From NCBI RefSeq assembly GCF_022842375.1, contig NZ_JALHPR010000001.1:186001-250000 (forward strand): a stretch of 64,000 nucleotides of DNA, written 5' to 3'. A model generated the notes under the pieces. That model had not been told where the DNA came from. It worked only from the letters and a program-made list of their open reading frames with translations, and did no database searches. Below are positions 9,652 through 17,792 of the stretch, in pieces (position 1 is the stretch's first letter; each line of letters begins with the position of its first letter). Source of the stretch: Elioraea sp. (GTDB lineage Bacteria; Pseudomonadota; Alphaproteobacteria; Acetobacterales; Acetobacteraceae). The position numbers were made by a program, and so were the translations under genes.

Positions 9652-10482
9652 TCACAGCACGCGATGGTCAAGCACGGGCATGTCGGCGCGCACCTTGGCG
9701 GTGCGGCCACGGTCGATCCGCGCGGTGGCGAAGCCCGTGCCGTCAGACACCTTCGCCACGACATGGCCCCACGGGTCGGCCACCAGGGAGTGACCGTAGG
9801 TCATGCGCGGTCCCGCCTTCTCCATGTGCTGGCCCCAGGTGGCAGGGGCGGCGAACCAGCACTGCGTCTCGATCGCGCGCGCGCGGATCAGCGTCTCCCA
9901 ATGGTCCTTGCCGGTCTGAAGGGTGAAGGCGGCCGGCAGCATGATCAGTTCCGCCCCCTTCTTCCTGAGCGAGAGGAACAGCTCAGGGAAGCGCACGTCG
10001 TAGCAGATCGCACAGCCGACGGTCATGCCACCCGCCTCGTAGGTGACGATGTCCTCGCCGCGGCCATAGGTGGCACTCTCGCGATAGCCGGTGCCGTCGG
10101 GGCCGACGATGTCGAACAGGTGGATCTTGCGGTAGCGCGCGATCTCGCGCCCCTCGCCGTCGAACGCCACGGTGGTGTTGTAGAGCTTCTCGCCCGCCGC
10201 CTCCCCGATCGACCCGCCATGGACGGTGATGCGGTGCCGCCGCGCCAGGTCCTGCAGGAAGGCGTAGGCCTCGCCCGGCGCCTCGTTCGACCCGGGCGCG
10301 GGCAGTGCCTCTGCCGCGGCGAACTTGGTCTCGCGGTCGCCGCCCAGGCACGTCCAGATCTCGGGAAGCGCGATCAAGTCCGGCCGATCGGCTGCGATCG
10401 CGGCCTCGGCGAGCGCCCCGGCCTGGGCGATGTTGGCGGCCTTGTCGGAGCCCGGGTTCATCTGCACCACGGTCACGCGCAT
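9652..10482 (-). CDS. Carbon-nitrogen hydrolase (Nit/omega-amidase type)
   Basis: 276 residues with the nitrilase-superfamily Glu-Lys-Cys triad: Glu41 (IALPEIW), Lys119 (YRKIHLFD) and Cys160 (GCAICYDVRFPELF). The sequence around the cysteine resembles the Nit1/Nit2 group, which hydrolyses deaminated glutathione or omega-amides. It is a cytoplasmic repair or salvage enzyme by analogy; the substrate is inferred only from family resemblance. Confidence 0.9.
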   Translation of the reverse strand: MRVTVVQMNPGSDKAANIAQAGALAEAAIAADRPDLIALPEIWTCLGGDRETKFAAAEALPAPGSNEAPGEAYAFLQDLARRHRITVHGGSIGEAAGEKLYNTTVAFDGEGREIARYRKIHLFDIVGPDGTGYRESATYGRGEDIVTYEAGGMTVGCAICYDVRFPELFLSLRKKGAELIMLPAAFTLQTGKDHWETLIRARAIETQCWFAAPATWGQHMEKAGPRMTYGHSLVADPWGHVVAKVSDGTGFATARIDRGRTAKVRADMPVLDHRVL

Positions 10483-10512
10483 GGCATTGTCCTTCGGAGG
10501 GGTGGGCGCGCG

Positions 10513-10962
10513 TCAGCCCCGCGGCGGCCAGGAGAGCTTTGGCTCGGCGCGGTTGGGCAGCGGCAGCGTCGGTTCGGCGCGCATCCCAGGCTCTGGGCGC
10601 CCGGCTGGGTGCGGCGGGGCGGGCATGGGCCGCACGCTGCGCTCCGGCACCACGGGCGGCGGGGGGATGGGCGGGGCCATCTGCGGCTCAGGCGGCACGG
10701 GGCCGGGGCGGCGCAGCGTCGGCGCTTCAGCGGGCATGGCGAAATCGGGGCCGGAGCGCCAGCCGGCCTGGGCAATGCGGAGGTTGAGCTGGCGGATCTC
10801 CTCGTGGATCACCTCGAGGCGGGCTTCCACGGCCTCGATCCTGCCCTTCACGCCGAACACCGAGAACGGCATGAGCACCCAGGCGAGCGCGATCATGAGC
10901 CCGAGCACGACGATGACGAGGTTGGCCCAATCAGGCAGCCCGGGGATGCGCATGTCCATCAT
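10513..10962 (-). CDS. One-helix membrane protein with coiled coil and Pro-rich tail
   Basis: 149 residues: a transmembrane helix at about 13-38 (ANLVIVVLGLMIALAWVLM), a short charged helix likely to coil (RIEAVEARLEVIHEEIRQLN), then about 85 residues rich in Pro with repeated PxPxPP and PEP. The Pro-rich tail would be cytoplasmic or periplasmic depending on topology. It lies 30 bp upstream of the nitrilase-family gene on the same strand. Function unknown. Confidence 0.7.
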   Translation of the reverse strand: MMDMRIPGLPDWANLVIVVLGLMIALAWVLMPFSVFGVKGRIEAVEARLEVIHEEIRQLNLRIAQAGWRSGPDFAMPAEAPTLRRPGPVPPEPQMAPPIPPPPVVPERSVRPMPAPPHPAGRPEPGMRAEPTLPLPNRAEPKLSWPPRG

Positions 10963-11017
10963 GGGCCGCAGTGTAGCGGCAAGACGCCCCCTCGTCAGCC
11001 CGGGGGCGAAAGGGCGC

Positions 11018-12007
11018 TCAGCCGCCCGTGACGCTCATGTGGCGGGAGAGGGCGGGGGCGGCGCCGCGGCGGTCGATCACGAAGTCATGGCCCTTTGGCT
11101 TCCGCGCGATCGCCGCCCGCACCGCCTCGGCCACGTCCTCGTCGGTCGCCCCGGGCCGGCGGAGCGGGGCGCGCAGGTCCGCGGCATCCTCCTGGCCGAG
11201 GCACATGTAGAGCGTGCCGGTGCAGGTGAGCCGCACGCGGTTGCAGCTTTCGCAGAAATTGTGGGTCAACGGCGTGATGAAGCCGATCCGCTGGCCCGTT
11301 TCCTCGACGCGCACGTAGCGGGCCGGGCCGCCGGTGGCATAGTCGGTGTCCGTCAACGTCCAGGTGCGGGAGAGGCGCTCGCGCACGCGGCTGAGCGGGA
11401 GGTACTGGTCGGTCCTGTCGCCGTCGATCTCGCCGAGCGGCATGGTCTCGATCAGGCAGAGGTCGAAGCCATGCTCGCCGCACCAGGCCACCATGCTGTC
11501 GAACTCGTCCTCGTTGAAGCCCTTGAGCGCGACGGCGTTGATCTTGATGGCAAGCCCTGCTGCCTTTGCGGCGAAGATGCCGTCCAGCGTCTTGTCGATC
11601 TTGCCCCAGCGGGTGGCGGCGGCGAACTTCGCGGCATCGAGCGTATCGAGGCTGACATTGATGCGGCGCACGCCGGCCGCCCGCAGGTCCTCGGCGTAGC
11701 GGCCAAGCTGGGTGCCGTTGGTGGTGACGGTGAGTTCGTCCAGCCCCGACCCCAGCCTCGCGCCCAGGTTGCGGAAGAGCGCCATGACATCGCGTCGGAC
11801 GAGAGGCTCACCCCCGGTCAACCGGATCTTGCGCACCCCGAGGCCGATGAAGACACCGCAGAGCCGGTCGAGCTCCTCCAGGCTGAGGAGGTCGGCCTTG
11901 GGCAGGAAGGTCATGTCCTCCGCCATGCAGTAGACGCAGCGGAGGTCGCAGCGGTCCGTCACCGATACGCGGAGATAGCTGATGGACCGGCCGAACGGGT
12001 CGATCAT
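11018..12007 (-). CDS. moaA: GTP 3',8-cyclase (molybdenum cofactor biosynthesis)
   Basis: 329 residues; radical-SAM enzyme that with MoaC converts GTP to cyclic pyranopterin monophosphate. The N-terminal cluster motif gives Cys20, Cys24 and Cys27 (CDLRCVYCM). The C-terminal cluster is formed by [14 protein letters not shown], and the protein ends in the conserved Gly-Gly. The start at 12007 ([17 protein letters not shown]) matches the family. It is preceded on the same strand by a good sigma-70-like promoter overlapping an AT-rich palindrome. Confidence 0.96.
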   Translation of the reverse strand: MIDPFGRSISYLRVSVTDRCDLRCVYCMAEDMTFLPKADLLSLEELDRLCGVFIGLGVRKIRLTGGEPLVRRDVMALFRNLGARLGSGLDELTVTTNGTQLGRYAEDLRAAGVRRINVSLDTLDAAKFAAATRWGKIDKTLDGIFAAKAAGLAIKINAVALKGFNEDEFDSMVAWCGEHGFDLCLIETMPLGEIDGDRTDQYLPLSRVRERLSRTWTLTDTDYATGGPARYVRVEETGQRIGFITPLTHNFCESCNRVRLTCTGTLYMCLGQEDAADLRAPLRRPGATDEDVAEAVRAAIARKPKGHDFVIDRRGAAPALSRHMSVTGG

Positions 12008-12038
12008 GGTGGGTCTGCCCTGCTTCCGACGTCCTCTG

Positions 12039-12078
12039 TATATCTCGATATATAGTGACCCAGGGCGGTGCTGTCCAA
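12039..12078 (-). promoter_or_regulatory. moaA promoter with palindrome over the -10 element
   Basis: Reading the minus strand, TTGGAC (12078-12073), an 18-bp spacer and TATATA (12054-12049) form a promoter about 40 bp before the moaA start. An inverted repeat TATATC-TC-GATATA (12039-12052) overlaps the -10 and is the only AT-rich spot nearby, so it may be a repressor operator. Confidence 0.5.
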
Positions 12079-12413
12079 CCGCACGCCCCGGGCGGTCGCG
12101 CGCCAGCCGGCAGGCAGCGTGGCGGCGTGGTCGCGGAAGTGTGAACCACGTGGCACCAGGGCAGTGATTCAAACGCATCTGTAACGGCCCGGTTGCAGAA
12201 TGAGACCGACGAGAGAACAAACCGGTGTTGCAACTTGACCGCGTGCAGGCTTAGGCTCCGCTCCGCCAACGCGACGAACCCGCGTGGCACGGGAGGGGAA
12301 GGGCAGCCGCGCGCGGCAATCGTGTCGTAAGCGTTGTGATTTCCTCGTCCCGCAACCATCGTGCGGCGCCTCGGCCCGTCCAACGGTGACCCAGGCTGCG
12401 GAGGAGAGGATCG
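12079..12413. other. Intergenic region between moaA and the contractile injection system
   Basis: About 335 bp without a convincing gene. It should hold the promoter for the 27-kb injection-system block. A weak candidate is TTGCAA (12228-12233), a 17-bp spacer and TTAGGC at 12251. A strong ribosome site GGAGGAGAGG precedes the sheath ATG. Open frames here read into moaA or the sheath gene on the wrong strand and look like shadows. No attachment site or repeat was found. Confidence 0.4.
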
Positions 12414-14414
12414 ATGCCCGTCCGCCCCACTTATCCCGGCGTCTATATCGAGGAGATCGCCTCCGGCGTCCGCACCATCGTCGGTGTCTCGACATCCGTC
12501 GGGGCCTTCGTCGACGGGTTCCCCCGCGGGCCGCAGGACGTTGCCGTGCAGGTGTTCGGCATGGCCGATTTCTCGCGCGAGTTCGGCGGCCAGCATCGCG
12601 ACAGCCCAGGTTCGTACGCCGTGCGGCAGTTCTTCGAGAATGGCGGATCGGAGGCGTGGATCGTCCGCGTCGCGCGCACCGGCAGTGCCGTCCCGGCCGA
12701 GAACGCCGTCGCCGCGACCGCCGTGCTGAACGATGGCGGCGCCTTCCAGGTGGTGCGCGCGACGGCGGGCCGCCGCGTGCGCGGGAAGCGGGCGAGCGAC
12801 CCCGGGTTCTGGGGCAACAACCTCTACATCGACATCGACTATGACTGCCTGAGCCCGACGACGCAGTTCAACATGACGGTCAGCGAGATCGTCGACCGTG
12901 ACGGACGCAGGACGGTCGCGCGCACCGAGACGTTCCGGAACCTGACGATGCGGCCAGGCCTTCCCGGGTCGGCGATCGACGTGGTGAACGAAGGCTCGCG
13001 CATCGTCCAGCTCGACCGTGACAGCCTCGCGGCACTCGCCGAACCGCCGCAGCGGCCTGCCGCCAACGGCACGCTGGGCGGTGAGCTCACCGGGCTAGCC
13101 AGCGGTCCGGCGACGACGCTGACGATGACGGTGAACCTCGTCGGCCGCCCCGCCGCGAACGCCCAGACGCTGACGATCACCAAGGCCGCCAACGCAGCCT
13201 GGACGGAGGTGCGCTCGCTGCTCGAGGCCGCAATCCGCAATGCAGCACGCGGCACGACGGTGGCGACAGCCGATCGCGACATCCTCGCCGGCGTCTCGGT
13301 CAAGCTGCTCGGCAATGGCGGCACGACGCCGTTCCGCCTGCATGTCGTGCCTGGCCGGTTCAGCGTCGGTTTCGATCCCACCACGCGGTTCGTGTTCGAT
13401 GGTGCTGCGGCAGGCGCGGGCACCGATGGCCTCCGGCTCGCCAACGCCCAGGCAGCGACGGTGGCCGATGCCTTCTGGCGGCTTGCCGGTGGGCAGGACG
13501 GCACGTTGCCGGTTCCCGATGCCGCGTTGACCGGCAACGAGCTGCAGAAGACGGGCCTCTACGCGCTCGAGGATGTCGATCTCTTCAACATCCTCTGCCT
13601 GCCCCGGGCGGCCGACCTCACCGACACCTCGATGCGCGCCGTCTATGCCGAGGCGACGACCTATTGCGAGCGCCGCCGCGCGATGCTGCTGATCGACGTG
13701 CCTGAGGCGACGAACGATCTCGAGCGCGCGCAGGCCTGGCTCACCGCCAACGAGGTTCTGCGCCACCGCAATGCCGCGGTGTACTTTCCCCGCACACGCG
13801 TGCCCGATCCGCTCAACGCCAACCGCCCGCGCGCGATCGGTGCGTCCGGCACCGTCGCTGGCCTCTATGCGCGCACCGACAGTGCGCGTGGCGTGTGGAA
13901 GGCGCCGGCGGGAACCGATGCGCGGCTGCGGAACGTCGACAGCCTCGACTACCTGTTGACCGACATGCAGAACGGCGTGCTGAACCCGCTCGGCGTCAAC
14001 TGCCTGCGCACCTTCCCCGTCTACGGCACCGTTGCCTGGGGAAGTCGCACGCTCGAGGGCGCCGATGCGCTGGCTTCCGACTTCAAGTATGTGCCGGTGC
14101 GGCGGTTCACGCTGTTCCTCGAGGAAAGCCTCTATCGGGGAACGAAATGGGTGGTGTTCGAGCCGAATGACGAGCCGCTCTGGGCGCAGATCAGGCTCAA
14201 CCTCGGCGCCTTCATGCAGAACCTGTTCCGCCAGGGCGCCTTCCAGGGAACGACGCCGCGCGAGGCCTATTTCGTGAAGTGCGACCGGGAGACGACGACG
14301 CAGGACGACATCAACCGCGGCGTCGTCAACGTCGTGGTCGGCTTCGCGCCGCTGAAGCCGGCAGAGTTCGTCATCATCCGCATCCAGCAGATGGCAGGCC
14401 AGATCGAGACCTGA
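12414..14414 (+). CDS. Contractile tail sheath protein of an eCIS
   Basis: 666 residues. The outer contractile tube of a phage-tail-like injection system. The N-terminus YPGVYIEEIASGVRTIVGVS, followed by SVGAFVDGFPRGP, is the hallmark of eCIS and T4-like sheaths. The C-terminal region (TLFLEESLYRGTKWVVFEPN, then QIRLNLGAFMQNLFRQGAFQ) is the conserved sheath domain that packs on the tube. The middle (~150-430) is an insertion forming the exposed face. A strong GGAGG ribosome site precedes it. It opens the block and is followed 46 bp later by the tube gene, the usual order. Confidence 0.95.
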   Translation: MPVRPTYPGVYIEEIASGVRTIVGVSTSVGAFVDGFPRGPQDVAVQVFGMADFSREFGGQHRDSPGSYAVRQFFENGGSEAWIVRVARTGSAVPAENAVAATAVLNDGGAFQVVRATAGRRVRGKRASDPGFWGNNLYIDIDYDCLSPTTQFNMTVSEIVDRDGRRTVARTETFRNLTMRPGLPGSAIDVVNEGSRIVQLDRDSLAALAEPPQRPAANGTLGGELTGLASGPATTLTMTVNLVGRPAANAQTLTITKAANAAWTEVRSLLEAAIRNAARGTTVATADRDILAGVSVKLLGNGGTTPFRLHVVPGRFSVGFDPTTRFVFDGAAAGAGTDGLRLANAQAATVADAFWRLAGGQDGTLPVPDAALTGNELQKTGLYALEDVDLFNILCLPRAADLTDTSMRAVYAEATTYCERRRAMLLIDVPEATNDLERAQAWLTANEVLRHRNAAVYFPRTRVPDPLNANRPRAIGASGTVAGLYARTDSARGVWKAPAGTDARLRNVDSLDYLLTDMQNGVLNPLGVNCLRTFPVYGTVAWGSRTLEGADALASDFKYVPVRRFTLFLEESLYRGTKWVVFEPNDEPLWAQIRLNLGAFMQNLFRQGAFQGTTPREAYFVKCDRETTTQDDINRGVVNVVVGFAPLKPAEFVIIRIQQMAGQIET

Positions 14415-14460
14415 GGGTTCATCGCCCCCGCTCACGATCGCCAGCAGAGGAAACGCCGCC

Positions 14461-14985
14461 ATGGCCCAGTTCACCGTCAACCCACAGCGCTTCGACCCCT
14501 ACAAGAACTTCAAGTTCCGTGTGCGATGGGATGGCCGCTACGTCGCCGGCATCTCGAAGGTGTCGTCGCTCAAGCGCTCGATCGAGGTGGTCGAGCATCG
14601 CGAGGGCGGTGACCCGTCGCTCTCGCGGAAATCGCCTGGACGGGCCAAGTACGAGCCGATCACGCTCGAGCGCGGCGTGACGCACGATGCCGAGTTCGAG
14701 CGCTGGGCCAACAAGGTGTGGAATTTCGGCTCTGGCCTCGGCGCCGAGACGTCGCTGCGCGATTTCCGCAAGGACATCATCATCGACCTGATGAACGAGG
14801 CGGGCCAGCTTGCGATCTCCTACAAGGTCTATCGCTGCTGGGTGGCTGAGTTCACCGCGCTGCCGGACCTCGATGCGAACGCCAACGCCGTCGCGATCCA
14901 GATGATCCGGCTCGAGAACGAGGGCTGGGAGCGTGACTACGCTGTCGCCGAGCCGGCGGAGCCGAGCTTCAACGAGCCGAACTGA
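14461..14985 (+). CDS. Inner tube protein (gp19/Hcp-like) of the eCIS
   Basis: 174 residues. Forms the rigid inner tube driven through target membranes. Sequence elements such as DPYKNFKFRVRWDGRYVAGI, VEHREGGDP, YEPITLERGVTHD and WERDYAV are typical of the phage-tail-region tube family. Only one tube gene is present, whereas many eCIS loci carry two paralogues. The ribosome site is AGAGGAAA. The next gene starts 12 bp downstream. Confidence 0.93.
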   Translation: MAQFTVNPQRFDPYKNFKFRVRWDGRYVAGISKVSSLKRSIEVVEHREGGDPSLSRKSPGRAKYEPITLERGVTHDAEFERWANKVWNFGSGLGAETSLRDFRKDIIIDLMNEAGQLAISYKVYRCWVAEFTALPDLDANANAVAIQMIRLENEGWERDYAVAEPAEPSFNEPN

Positions 14986-14997
14986 CCGGAGGGCGGC

Positions 14998-15747
14998 ATG
15001 GCGATCGCCATCCGCGCATTGACCGGCGAGGACGAGGCCGCGATCGCTGCCGAGGCGGCGAACGGTGCACCCGTCCTCGGCTTGGTCACCAGTCTGCTGG
15101 AACGCGCGGCGCGGGAGGAGGGTGCGGCGCTGCCCGACGCATCGTCCCTCACGGTCGGCGAGGCGCAGGCGCTGGCACTCAGGCTTCGCTCGGCGAGCCT
15201 CGATGGTCCGCTGCGCACATCGCTCACCTGCTCCGCCTGCGGCGAGGTTCTGTCGCTGGACCTCGATGCGCGTGACCTCGTCGCTCCGGCCGCATCCGTC
15301 GAAGCGGTGATCGTGGCGGCCGGCATCGTGCTCACCTGCCGGGCCCCGCGCGTGGCCGATGTCCTGGCAGCGGGTGCTGTGGGCGATCCGCTGGCAGCGG
15401 CACGGGCGCTGCTCACGCGCTGCGTCTCGGCGACAGACGCTGGGGGGCGTGACGTGCCCATCGCCGACCTGCCTGACGCGGTGGCCGATGCTGCTGCGTC
15501 GCATCTGCTCGCCCTCGATCCGAACGCGGAGACGGTGCTCGCCTGCGCCTGTCCGTCCTGTGGTGCGGCGCTGTCGGCCGTGCTCGATCCCGCCGGATTT
15601 CTGCTTGCCGAGCTTGCTGGCCAGGAGGACGCGTTGTTTGCCGAGGTGCTGGCGATCGCCGCGCGCACGGGCTGGGAGGAGGCGTCAATCCTCGCGATGC
15701 CGCGCCGCCGCCGCAAGGCCTACGCCGCTGCACTGGGTGCGGCATGA
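14998..15747 (+). CDS. Probable gp51-type baseplate hub assembly chaperone with Zn-ribbon cysteines
   Basis: 249 residues. Two CxxC pairs (Cys78/Cys81 in TCSACG; Cys185/Cys188 in CPSCG) suggest a zinc ribbon. The C-terminus TGWEEASILAMPRRRRKAY matches the ending (helix, then a basic PRRRR motif before AY) seen in proteins annotated as T4-family baseplate hub assembly chaperones in eCIS loci. The position directly after the tube gene fits. A GGAGGG site lies 4 bp before the ATG. The chaperone role comes from the family and context, not from any visible active site. Confidence 0.65.
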   Translation: MAIAIRALTGEDEAAIAAEAANGAPVLGLVTSLLERAAREEGAALPDASSLTVGEAQALALRLRSASLDGPLRTSLTCSACGEVLSLDLDARDLVAPAASVEAVIVAAGIVLTCRAPRVADVLAAGAVGDPLAAARALLTRCVSATDAGGRDVPIADLPDAVADAAASHLLALDPNAETVLACACPSCGAALSAVLDPAGFLLAELAGQEDALFAEVLAIAARTGWEEASILAMPRRRRKAYAAALGAA

Positions 15748-16520
15748 GTATCGCACGCCTCGCCGGACTGATCGCGCGCGCGGCAGCCCCGGCGTCGCGG
15801 ACACCACGTGCCATGCCGGAGACCGCGCAGCCTGCGATCGATGCGCCAGCCGCGATCGGGACGGCGATGCTGCGCGCGACCCTTCCCTCCGCGCCGCCGC
15901 CGCCATCGCTTCGCCGCGCAGCGGCCGCACCGCCGGCGATGGCCGCGCCGCAGCCGACCCGGCACCCGCTCCATCCACGCGCGACAGCGCCGCCCTCAAG
16001 CGTGGCGATCGAACTGCCCCTGCCGTCTTCGTTGCCCGCATCCGCCACGCCTGTGCAGCCGCCGCTCGCGACGACGCCGGGTCGTGCTACTGCATTGCCA
16101 GCGGGCTCCGACGCACGGCCACAGGCCGCCGCGGTGCCGGTTGCTCTCCCTGCGGCCTCCGCGCCGTCGGTGCCATTGCGCAGCCCGGTCAGGGCGGCTG
16201 ACGCACCCGTGTCGATCGCGATCGATAGCGGCGAGGTAGCCACGCCGGCCTCCGCACCTGTCGCTGCCCTCGCGCCGCGCGACACCGCTGCGCCTGCGGT
16301 CCTGCCGCAGCGCGTGATGCCGGAGCCTGCAACCATGCGACCCGCGCCTGCCGCCGAGGCAGCGCCGCCCCCACCGGCACCGCCGCCGATCAGCATCGGC
16401 ACGGTCGAGGTGGTGATCGCTGCACCGCCGCAACGGGCGGTCCCGGCCCCGCGCCCGGCGCCCGACAGAAGCTTCACCCGCTACGCCGCGATGCGCAGCG
16501 GTCGCGACAGGCCCTGGTAG
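15744..16520 (+). CDS. Pro/Ala-rich low-complexity protein of the eCIS block
   Basis: 258 residues, overlapping the previous stop by ATGA. Apart from a short N-terminal helix (MSIARLAGLIARAAAPA) and a C-terminal RSFTRYAAMRSGRDRPW, it is almost wholly Ala/Pro/Val repeats with no predicted fold. Conservation of both ends around a disordered middle would suit a linker or scaffold between the chaperone and cap genes. Translation coupling supports it being real, but I do not recognise a family. It could be a fast-evolving assembly factor. Confidence 0.6.
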   Translation: MSIARLAGLIARAAAPASRTPRAMPETAQPAIDAPAAIGTAMLRATLPSAPPPPSLRRAAAAPPAMAAPQPTRHPLHPRATAPPSSVAIELPLPSSLPASATPVQPPLATTPGRATALPAGSDARPQAAAVPVALPAASAPSVPLRSPVRAADAPVSIAIDSGEVATPASAPVAALAPRDTAAPAVLPQRVMPEPATMRPAPAAEAAPPPPAPPPISIGTVEVVIAAPPQRAVPAPRPAPDRSFTRYAAMRSGRDRPW

Positions 16521-16523
16521 GCG

Positions 16524-17792
16524 ATGGCGGGGCATCTCCCCCTCGCCGGTGCCTCGCGCACGTTGCGTACGCTGCTGCTCGACCGCATGGCGCAGGATGG
16601 GCTCGCCGTCACCCTCTCGCCGCCAGACGTGACGCCGTCGGAAGCTGCTGGGCTGCGCGTCAATCTCTACCTGCTGCATCTCTCGCCGAGCCCGCATCTG
16701 ATGAACCTGGCACCTCGGCCCGACCTCCAGGGCCGCGTGCCGGTGCGCACCCCGCTCGCGCTCGACCTCACCTACCTGCTGACCACGCACGCCGCCGACG
16801 AAGTCGCCCCTGGGGCGGAGCTCGAGGCACAGGCAGCCCTCGCCGATGCACTCGCGACGTTGCATGAGCATGCGGTGATCACGCCTGCGATGCGCGTCCG
16901 CCGCACCGGCGTGGTCGATGCGCCGCTGGGGGCACCGGTGATGGACCTGGCCTTGCTCGGCCAGACCGAGCGGCTGACCATCACCCTGCGTCGCGCCGAG
17001 TTGGGCGAGCTCACGCAGATCTGGTCGGCGCTGAACACGAGCCCGCTGCGCCGCGGCGCACTCATCAGCGTCTCGGTGGTGGAGCTCGCCGCGCGCGACC
17101 GCCGCCCTGCACCGCTTCCGGTCACTGAGCGGCGCATCCACCTCCAGCCCTTCGCGCCGCCGATCATCGGCGATGCCTGGCGCACCGGCGTGCCAGGCGA
17201 GCGTCGCGTGCGCATCGGCGATGCCGTGACGATCGAGGGGCGCAACGTCACCGGCCTGCGCACGCTCGTCCAGTTCGGCGATCTCGCGCCCGTGGTGGTG
17301 GCACCCGATGCGACCGGAACGATCATTACGCCCGCGATCCCTGACGATGCAGCGCTTCAGCCTGGCGTGCTCGCACTCCGTGTCATCGTGGAACGCACGC
17401 CGGAAGGCGTCGGCGGCGGTGAGGGAAAGGGGCTGCCGATCGCCGACCTCGCCGATCCGCCGGCGCCGCGGCACCTCTCCGATACCACCGTGCTGATGCT
17501 GATCCCGCGCGTCACGTCCGCCGCGGTCCTGCCAGCGGGCGGGGGCCTTTCCGCGCGTGTCTCGGTGACGGGTGAGCGGCTGTTCGCACCAGGTGCGGCG
17601 ACGCTCGTGACGGTGGGTGACGCGGTAGCCGCCGTGATCGACCCGCCCCTCGGAACGGCGGCTGCCACGCCTGCGTCCATACAGGTGCGGCTTGCCGATC
17701 TCGGCCTTGCCGCCGCCGATGCGGCGGGCCAGCCGGTGCGCGTGCGCGTGAACGGCGCCGACAGCGCCGACGCCGTGGCGCTGCCATCATGA
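16524..17792 (+). CDS. Pvc16/DUF4255-type tail cap (terminator) protein
   Basis: 422 residues. Residues about 10-190 match the DUF4255 domain of eCIS cap proteins: GLRVNLYLLHLSPSPHLMN, PLALDLTYLLTTHAADE, then a helix with LADALATLHEHAVITPAMR. Such proteins (Afp16/Pvc16) close the sheath-tube end and set tube length. The C-terminal ~220 residues add two Ig/IPT-like beta modules (FAPPIIGDAWRTGVPGERRV and PRVTSAAVLPAGGGLSARVS), an extension beyond the core domain. It overlaps the following AAA+ gene (ATGA). Confidence 0.85.
   Translation: MAGHLPLAGASRTLRTLLLDRMAQDGLAVTLSPPDVTPSEAAGLRVNLYLLHLSPSPHLMNLAPRPDLQGRVPVRTPLALDLTYLLTTHAADEVAPGAELEAQAALADALATLHEHAVITPAMRVRRTGVVDAPLGAPVMDLALLGQTERLTITLRRAELGELTQIWSALNTSPLRRGALISVSVVELAARDRRPAPLPVTERRIHLQPFAPPIIGDAWRTGVPGERRVRIGDAVTIEGRNVTGLRTLVQFGDLAPVVVAPDATGTIITPAIPDDAALQPGVLALRVIVERTPEGVGGGEGKGLPIADLADPPAPRHLSDTTVLMLIPRVTSAAVLPAGGGLSARVSVTGERLFAPGAATLVTVGDAVAAVIDPPLGTAAATPASIQVRLADLGLAAADAAGQPVRVRVNGADSADAVALPS

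Noticed and set aside
13095..14480. 461-codon minus-strand frame opposite the sheath gene
   Set aside because: Antisense shadow; the sheath protein on the plus strand is unmistakable.
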